Below, one piece after another: positions 59,491 through 64,000 of a stretch of DNA of 64,000 bases. Made by a program: the position numbers and the translations under genes. This DNA comes from JAZKHT01 sp040385245 (lineage in GTDB: Bacteria; Pseudomonadota; Alphaproteobacteria; Rhodobacterales; Rhodobacteraceae): positions 124,001-188,000 of the forward strand of contig JAZKHT010000007.1 of the NCBI GenBank assembly GCA_040385245.1, given 5' to 3'. Below the pieces are notes generated by a model. It did no database searches, was not told where the DNA came from, and saw only the letters and a list, made by a program, of their open reading frames with translations. Positions within the stretch are counted from its first letter, which is position 1, and each line of letters opens with the position of its first letter.

Positions 59491-59672
59491 CCGAAGGCCA
59501 CCCGATCTTTGACCGCCGGATGCTGGAATCTCTGGTCTGCCCGGTGACGCAAGCCGTGCTGAGCTATGACGCCGAACAGCAGGAACTGGTGTCAAAGGCC
59601 GCCCATCTGGCCTTTCCGATCCGCGACGGCATCCCCATCATGCTGATCAGCGAAGCCCGCCCCTTGGAGTGA
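59487..59672 (+). CDS. Trm112-like protein
   Basis: A 61-residue protein of the Trm112/UPF0434 family: M-L-E-S-L-V-C-P-V-T, then A-F-P-I-R-D-G-I-P-I-M-L. The first Cys-Pro pair is kept, but the second cysteine pair of the zinc form is missing, as in many alphaproteobacterial members. In yeast Trm112 activates methyltransferases; bacterial roles are unclear. Overlap of 4 bases with the upstream gene suggests coupled translation. Confidence 0.87.
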   Translation: MTEGHPIFDRRMLESLVCPVTQAVLSYDAEQQELVSKAAHLAFPIRDGIPIMLISEARPLE

Positions 59673-59729
59673 TTTTGGCATCCTTGATGACAGGCGAAAG
59701 GAAACTGTCCACGTTTCGCCCAAATCCCG

Positions 59730-60959
59730 TCAAATCGCCTGCCCGGCCAGCAGTTTCGGCAGATCACCCGTCAGCCCTGCGGCCTGCCGCATGAAAGACT
59801 GGCGCAGGAACGGCACGGCGTTGACCACGCCCAGTCCCAGATCGCGGCCCGCACGCAGGATGGGGTTGTCGTTTGAAAACAGCCGGTTGACCGTATCCAT
59901 GCCCAAGGCCAGCGCCGTTGCGTCAAAGCGCCGCCAGCGTTGATAGCGGTCAAGCACGTCAATGGCACCGATGTCTTCGCCGCGCCTGTGCGCCTCGATA
60001 ATCACCTGTGCCAAGGCACCGACGTCGCGCAGACCCAGATTCAATCCCTGCCCCGCGATGGGGTGGACGCCATGCGCCGCATCCCCCACCAGTGCCACGC
60101 GAGGTGCTACAAAACTGGTCGCCAGCGACAGCGACAAGGGATAGGTGAACCGGTCGCCCGCCAGCGTGATCGGCCCCAGAAAATCGCCAAACCGGGGGCG
60201 CAGGGCGGCCAGATACTCGTCATCCCCCAGCGCCTGAATGGCGGTGGCGTTGGTTTCAGTCTCGCTCCACACGATCGACGAATGATGCCCGCCCGCCAGT
60301 GGCAGGATGGCAAGCGGTCCCTCGGGCATGAAGAATTGGTGCGCCGCGCCGTTGTGCGGTTTTTCATGGTGCACAGCTGTCACCAGCGCCGTCTGACCAT
60401 ACCGCCAACCAATGCGGGTAATCCCGGCGCGGGCGGCGGTGCCGCTGCCGCGCCCGTCGCAACCAACCAGAACGCTGCCCGTCAGAACCCGGCCCGACGC
60501 AAGCGTGACCGACACGCCGGGCGGCGTAACCTCTTGCCCCACAACCGTTTCGCCCGACAGAAGGGTGATGTTTGGCGCATCCGCCATCGCGGCCAGAAAC
60601 GCCGCATACAGGTGCCGGTCTTCCAACATGAAGCCCATCGGGCCTTCTTCGATTTCCGCCGCATCGAAGGTCAGGAAAAACGGCGCGGGTCCCTGCCCTG
60701 CCAGACCGTCGCTCGCCTTGATCTGCAGGATCGGCTGGGCCTTTTCGGCCACGCGCGACCAGACGCCGATCATCGTCAGCAGCCGTTTGGAGGCGATGGC
60801 CAGCGCATAGGCGCGGCCGTCAAAACCCGCTTCGGCCCGCGCCGGTGCGGGACGCGCGTCGATCACGGTGACGCGCAACCCACCTTGGGCCAGCGCCAGC
60901 GCCAGCGCCGGACCATTCAGCCCGCCCCCGGCAATCAGTATGTCTGCATCATGGGTCAT
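59730..60959 (-). CDS. UbiH/VisC/Coq6-family FAD monooxygenase
   Basis: A 409-residue flavoprotein hydroxylase of ubiquinone synthesis. The FAD motif is I-A-G-G-G-L-N-G-P-A-L-A near residue 9, and the second motif G-D-A-A-H-G-V-H-P-I-A-G-Q-G-L-N binds the ribityl part. Which ring position it hydroxylates (UbiH, UbiF, UbiI or UbiL) cannot be told from sequence by eye. ATG 60959 starts the FAD fold directly. Divergent from the amidase, 79 bases apart. Confidence 0.88.
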   Translation of the reverse strand: MTHDADILIAGGGLNGPALALALAQGGLRVTVIDARPAPARAEAGFDGRAYALAIASKRLLTMIGVWSRVAEKAQPILQIKASDGLAGQGPAPFFLTFDAAEIEEGPMGFMLEDRHLYAAFLAAMADAPNITLLSGETVVGQEVTPPGVSVTLASGRVLTGSVLVGCDGRGSGTAARAGITRIGWRYGQTALVTAVHHEKPHNGAAHQFFMPEGPLAILPLAGGHHSSIVWSETETNATAIQALGDDEYLAALRPRFGDFLGPITLAGDRFTYPLSLSLATSFVAPRVALVGDAAHGVHPIAGQGLNLGLRDVGALAQVIIEAHRRGEDIGAIDVLDRYQRWRRFDATALALGMDTVNRLFSNDNPILRAGRDLGLGVVNAVPFLRQSFMRQAAGLTGDLPKLLAGQAI

Positions 60960-61038
60960 TGCCCAAATATGGCGGCGCGCGCGGGATTGTCCATGCGCGG
61001 CAACGCCGCTACCGTCATCAAAACGCGCGGGGGGAAAT

Positions 61039-62370
61039 ATGACCAAGGCATGGACATTGATGACAGCGGCAGAACTGGGTCGCGAAATTGGCGCGGGCCG
61101 GATCAACCCGGTCGAACTGGCCGAGGCGCATCTGGATGCCATCGCCGCCCACCCCCTGTCCCCGCGCATCTATGCCCGCACCACACCGACACGGGCACGG
61201 GCCGAGGCGATGGGTGCCGCATCCCGGGCCAAGGCCGGTTTGCGGCGCGGTTTGCTGGACGGTGTCCCGCTCAGCTGGAAAGACCTGTTCGACACCGCAG
61301 GCATCGCGACCGAGGCGGGGTCGGCCCTGTTGAAAGGCCGCACCCCCACCCGCGACGCCGAGGTGTTGGAGACTGCGACCGCCCAAGGGTTGGTCTGTCT
61401 GGGCAAGACCCACATGTCAGAGCTTGCGTTTTCCGGGTTGGGGCTGAACCCCGTCACCGCCACCCCACCTTGCATCAACAACGACCGCGCCGTGGCGGGC
61501 GGTTCATCCTCGGGCGCGGCGGCGTCGGTTGCCCATGGCCTTGCGCCTGCCGCGATCGGATCGGACACCGGCGGATCGGTCCGCATCCCGGCAGCGTGGA
61601 ACGACCTGGTTGGGCTGAAAACAACCTCTGGCCGCCTGTCCCTGCGTGGCGCTGTTCCGTTGTGCGAAAAGTTTGATACCGTCGGCCCGCTTGCGCGCAC
61701 GGTTGAAGATTGCGCCCTGCTGCTGGGCGCGCTGGAAGGTCGCCGTAGCGCCGATCTGACCGGGGCCAGCCTGTCAGGAGCCAGGCTTCTGGTGCTGGAA
61801 ACCGTAGCGCTGGACAATCTGCGGGACGGCCCCGCCAAGGGGTTCGAAGATGCGACTCGCCGTCTATCCGCCGCAGGAGCGCGGATAGACCACGCACAAG
61901 TGCCCGAGGTGGCCGAGGCGATGTCACTGGCCGCGCTGGTGTTCACCGCCGAAGCATACGGCATCTGGGGCAAGGTGATCGAAGCGGCCCCGCACAAGAT
62001 GTTTCCCCGGATCCTGGAACGTTTTCAATCCGGCGCAGACTTCACTGCCGCCGATTACGTTGCGGGCTGGCGGCGTCTGCAAGAGTTGCGGGATATCTGG
62101 GCGACCCGCACGGCAGGGTATGATGCGGTGATCCTGCCGACGTCGCCAATCCTGCCGCCGGATTCGGATCGGCTGATGACGGACAACGCCTATTACGTCT
62201 CAGAAAACCTGCTGGCGCTGCGCAATACCCGCATCGGCAACCTGATGGGGCTGTGCGGGTTGACCCTGCCAACAGCACAACCGTCCTGCGGGATCAGCCT
62301 TCTGTGCACACCGCATCACGAAGAACGCCTGCTCCGGCTGGGCGCTGCCGCCGAAACTGCGCTGCGATAG
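61039..62370 (+). CDS. Amidase signature-family amidase
   Basis: A 443-residue amidase. The catalytic triad is visible: K81 in S-W-K-D, cis-Ser S157 in G-G-S-S-S-G and nucleophile S180 in D-T-G-G-S-V-R. It lacks GatA-specific context (gatB/gatC) and is therefore more likely a small-amide hydrolase. ATG 61039 has GGGG and GGGGAAAT upstream and begins a normal first helix. It lies before the aminotransferase and ftsK, an order often seen in Rhodobacteraceae. Confidence 0.88.
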   Translation: MTKAWTLMTAAELGREIGAGRINPVELAEAHLDAIAAHPLSPRIYARTTPTRARAEAMGAASRAKAGLRRGLLDGVPLSWKDLFDTAGIATEAGSALLKGRTPTRDAEVLETATAQGLVCLGKTHMSELAFSGLGLNPVTATPPCINNDRAVAGGSSSGAAASVAHGLAPAAIGSDTGGSVRIPAAWNDLVGLKTTSGRLSLRGAVPLCEKFDTVGPLARTVEDCALLLGALEGRRSADLTGASLSGARLLVLETVALDNLRDGPAKGFEDATRRLSAAGARIDHAQVPEVAEAMSLAALVFTAEAYGIWGKVIEAAPHKMFPRILERFQSGADFTAADYVAGWRRLQELRDIWATRTAGYDAVILPTSPILPPDSDRLMTDNAYYVSENLLALRNTRIGNLMGLCGLTLPTAQPSCGISLLCTPHHEERLLRLGAAAETALR

Positions 62371-62493
62371 GGTCAAAAAGCCACAATCAGGCGTGCCAAG
62401 TCCAGCAACCCCAAGGCTTTTTCTGGACCGGGCCGCCGCGTCCGGCTATCGTTCTGCGAAACGGGGCGATACGACCCCGGGATCGAGGCATTG

Positions 62494-63672
62494 ATGGCGT
62501 TTCCTGAGCGGTTTTCCAACCTGCCGGATTATGCGTTTCCGCGTCTGCGGAAGCTGTTGGACAGTCATGCGCCGGGCGGCGAGGCCATCGCCATGACCAT
62601 TGGCGAACCACGCCACCCCATGCCCGATTTCGTCGGCCCCGTTCTGGCGGCCAATCTGGACGGCTTTGCCATTTATCCGCCCAATGACGGCACGCCGGAA
62701 CTGTTGTCGGCCATTTCGGACTGGTTGGCTCGGCGCTATGGCGTGACGGTGGGGCAGGATCGCCTGATGGTCCTGAACGGCACGCGAGAGGGGTTGTTCA
62801 ACGCCGCCGTCGCCCTGTGCCCCGAAGCAAAGAACGGTGCGCGCCCGGTCGTGCTGATGCCGAACCCGTTCTATCAGGTCTACGCCGTCGCGGCCTTGGC
62901 AATGGGGGCAGAGCCTGTCTATGTGTCCGCCACCGCCGCGACCGGGTTCCTGCCCGATTACGCGGGGCTGCCTGCCGATATTCTTAACCGCGTGGCCATT
63001 GCCTATCTATGCTCGCCAGCCAACCCGCAAGGGTCGGTCGCAAACGTGGGCTATTGGAAAAGCCTGCTGGCGCTGGCCGAAAAGCACGATTTCCGCATCT
63101 TTGCCGATGAATGTTATTCCGAGATCTGGCGCACGGAACCGCCGCCCGGCGCGTTGCAGGTGGCAGCACAGGTGGATGCCGATCCCGAACGGGTCTGCGT
63201 GTTTCACAGCCTGTCAAAACGGTCAAACCTGCCGGGGCTGCGGTCAGGCTTTGTGGCGGGTGGCCCGCAAAGCATCGCGCGAATCCGGCAGCTCCGATCA
63301 TTCGCGGGTGCCCCCCTGCCCCTGCCCATCCAGCGCGTCAGCGAACGCGCCTGGGCGGATGAAGAACACGTCACGCAAAGCCGCGCGCTGTATCAGGAAA
63401 AGTTCCGCATCGCGGATCAGGTCTTTTCCGGCCTTCAGGGCTTTGATTGCCCCGAAGGCGGCTTTTTTCTGTGGTTGCCTGTCGATGACGGGGAAACCGC
63501 CGCATTGAAACTGTGGCGCGAAACGGGGGTGCGGGTCTTGCCCGGTGCCTATCTGTCGCGCGATGTCGGGGGGCACAACCCCGGCAAAGCCTACATCAGG
63601 GTCGCACTCGTGGCCCCAAAAAACGAAACACAGCGCGGGCTGATCCAGCTTCGCGACTGTCTGTACGGTTGA
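62494..63672 (+). CDS. Class I/II aminotransferase (DapC-like)
   Basis: A 392-residue PLP-dependent aminotransferase. The PLP lysine is in H-S-L-S-K-R-S-N-L-P-G-L-R and D-E-C-Y-S-E binds the cofactor; the start, F-S-N-L-P-D-Y-A-F-P-R-L, fits succinyldiaminopimelate or aspartate-type enzymes. Lysine/peptidoglycan precursor synthesis is a plausible role beside ftsK, but the substrate is inferred. ATG 62494 is chosen over TTG 62491; GAGG lies upstream. Confidence 0.86.
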   Translation: MAFPERFSNLPDYAFPRLRKLLDSHAPGGEAIAMTIGEPRHPMPDFVGPVLAANLDGFAIYPPNDGTPELLSAISDWLARRYGVTVGQDRLMVLNGTREGLFNAAVALCPEAKNGARPVVLMPNPFYQVYAVAALAMGAEPVYVSATAATGFLPDYAGLPADILNRVAIAYLCSPANPQGSVANVGYWKSLLALAEKHDFRIFADECYSEIWRTEPPPGALQVAAQVDADPERVCVFHSLSKRSNLPGLRSGFVAGGPQSIARIRQLRSFAGAPLPLPIQRVSERAWADEEHVTQSRALYQEKFRIADQVFSGLQGFDCPEGGFFLWLPVDDGETAALKLWRETGVRVLPGAYLSRDVGGHNPGKAYIRVALVAPKNETQRGLIQLRDCLYG

Positions 63673-63685
63673 GGGACGGGAAACG

Positions 63686-64000
63686 ATGGCATCCTATCAG
63701 GCACGGCAGCGCGATCCGCTTTTGGATCAGAACATGCAAGCAATGCTGGAGCGGCGCGGACGAGAGTTGTTGGGGCTGGTCCTTCTGGCCGTGGCCTTTG
63801 GCTTTGCGTTGATGCTGTGGACCTATTCGCCGAACGATCCCGGCTGGATGGTCGCGACCGATGAACCGGCGCAGAACGCGCTGGGGCGGTTCGGGGCGGC
63901 GATGGCGTCAACCCTGATCATCATCGGCGGCATGGGGGCATGGGGCATCGCCATTGTCACCGGGGCCTGGGGTCTGCGCTTTGTGCTTCACCGCGGGGCC
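63686..64000 (+). CDS. ftsK: DNA translocase FtsK, N-terminal part (cut by window end)
   Basis: The first 105 residues are in the window, read from ATG 63686 after a GAGGGACGGG site. It starts with a short polar segment, then a helix (about 28-47: E-L-L-G-L-V-L-L-A-V-A-F-G), Y-S-P-N-D-P-G-W, which is the typical FtsK sequence, and a second membrane region. This is the membrane domain that anchors FtsK at the septum; the motor and gamma domains lie outside the window. Confidence 0.9.
   Translation, partial: MASYQARQRDPLLDQNMQAMLERRGRELLGLVLLAVAFGFALMLWTYSPNDPGWMVATDEPAQNALGRFGAAMASTLIIIGGMGAWGIAIVTGAWGLRFVLHRGA

Noticed and set aside
1..64000. CRISPR arrays, tRNA and rRNA genes, insertion sequences
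   Set aside because: I looked for regular direct repeats, cloverleaf ends and transposase-like frames in the gaps and saw none.

Overview
The window looks like the chromosome of an alphaproteobacterium of the family Rhodobacteraceae (Roseobacter/Rhodobacter group). The evidence is G+C-rich coding sequence, a complete ccoNOQP / ccoGHIS cbb3 oxidase locus beside fnrL and hemN with perfect FnrL boxes, a small SRP RNA upstream of dnaX-ybaB-recR, and an amidase / aminotransferase / ftsK gene order at the right edge. Genes are densely packed on both strands. I saw no tRNA, rRNA, transposase, integrase or CRISPR array.

Left part. Bases 1-5086 carry a plus-strand sugar or polyol catabolic operon: the end of a TIM-barrel isomerase, a periplasmic binding protein, permease and ATPase of an ABC importer, a short-chain dehydrogenase and an inositol 2-dehydrogenase (IolG) type enzyme. 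myo-Inositol or a related polyol is the likely substrate. Bases 5158-16568 form a micro-oxic/anaerobic respiration block: ccoGHIS and ccoNOQP (minus), a tandem universal stress protein, fnrL and hemN. Four TTGA-N6-TCAA boxes at the promoters tie the block to FnrL. Bases 16616-25621 hold a lone glycosyltransferase, the yejABEF peptide importer, a CorC-type membrane protein and a membrane-anchored cytochrome c, a plausible electron donor to the oxidase.

Middle. Bases 25743-33000 hold pheA, nudC, a CpdB-like phosphoesterase with no export signal, a HAD phosphatase, a degenerate M24 peptidase homologue, and ffs (SRP RNA). dnaX-ybaB-recR follows; dnaX contains a G9 run that could slip to give a gamma-like short form. 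Between recR and clpB sits a visibly A+T-rich OLD-family ATPase/Toprim nuclease gene, the clearest sign of horizontal transfer here and a candidate phage-defence gene. clpB has a sigma-32-like promoter. A four-gene operon (ROK kinase, CutC, an unrecognised protein, a beta-propeller protein) comes next.

Right part. pyrF, an nfeD/SPFH membrane pair, an epimerase-like protein, a methyltransferase, AMP nucleosidase, an HU protein, an EamA exporter, aroC, a secreted pseudo-caspase with peptidoglycan-binding domains, the rmlCBDA dTDP-rhamnose operon, an SGNH hydrolase, a CnoX-like thioredoxin, a Lon-N protein, a Trm112-like protein, a UbiH-type hydroxylase, an amidase, an aminotransferase and the start of ftsK.

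Four intergenic copies of a 3'-end element (GC hairpin, then GGATATTT, then a purine-rich tail) lie directly after stop codons and in the sense orientation of the gene they follow. They are the most striking structure not explained by the genes.
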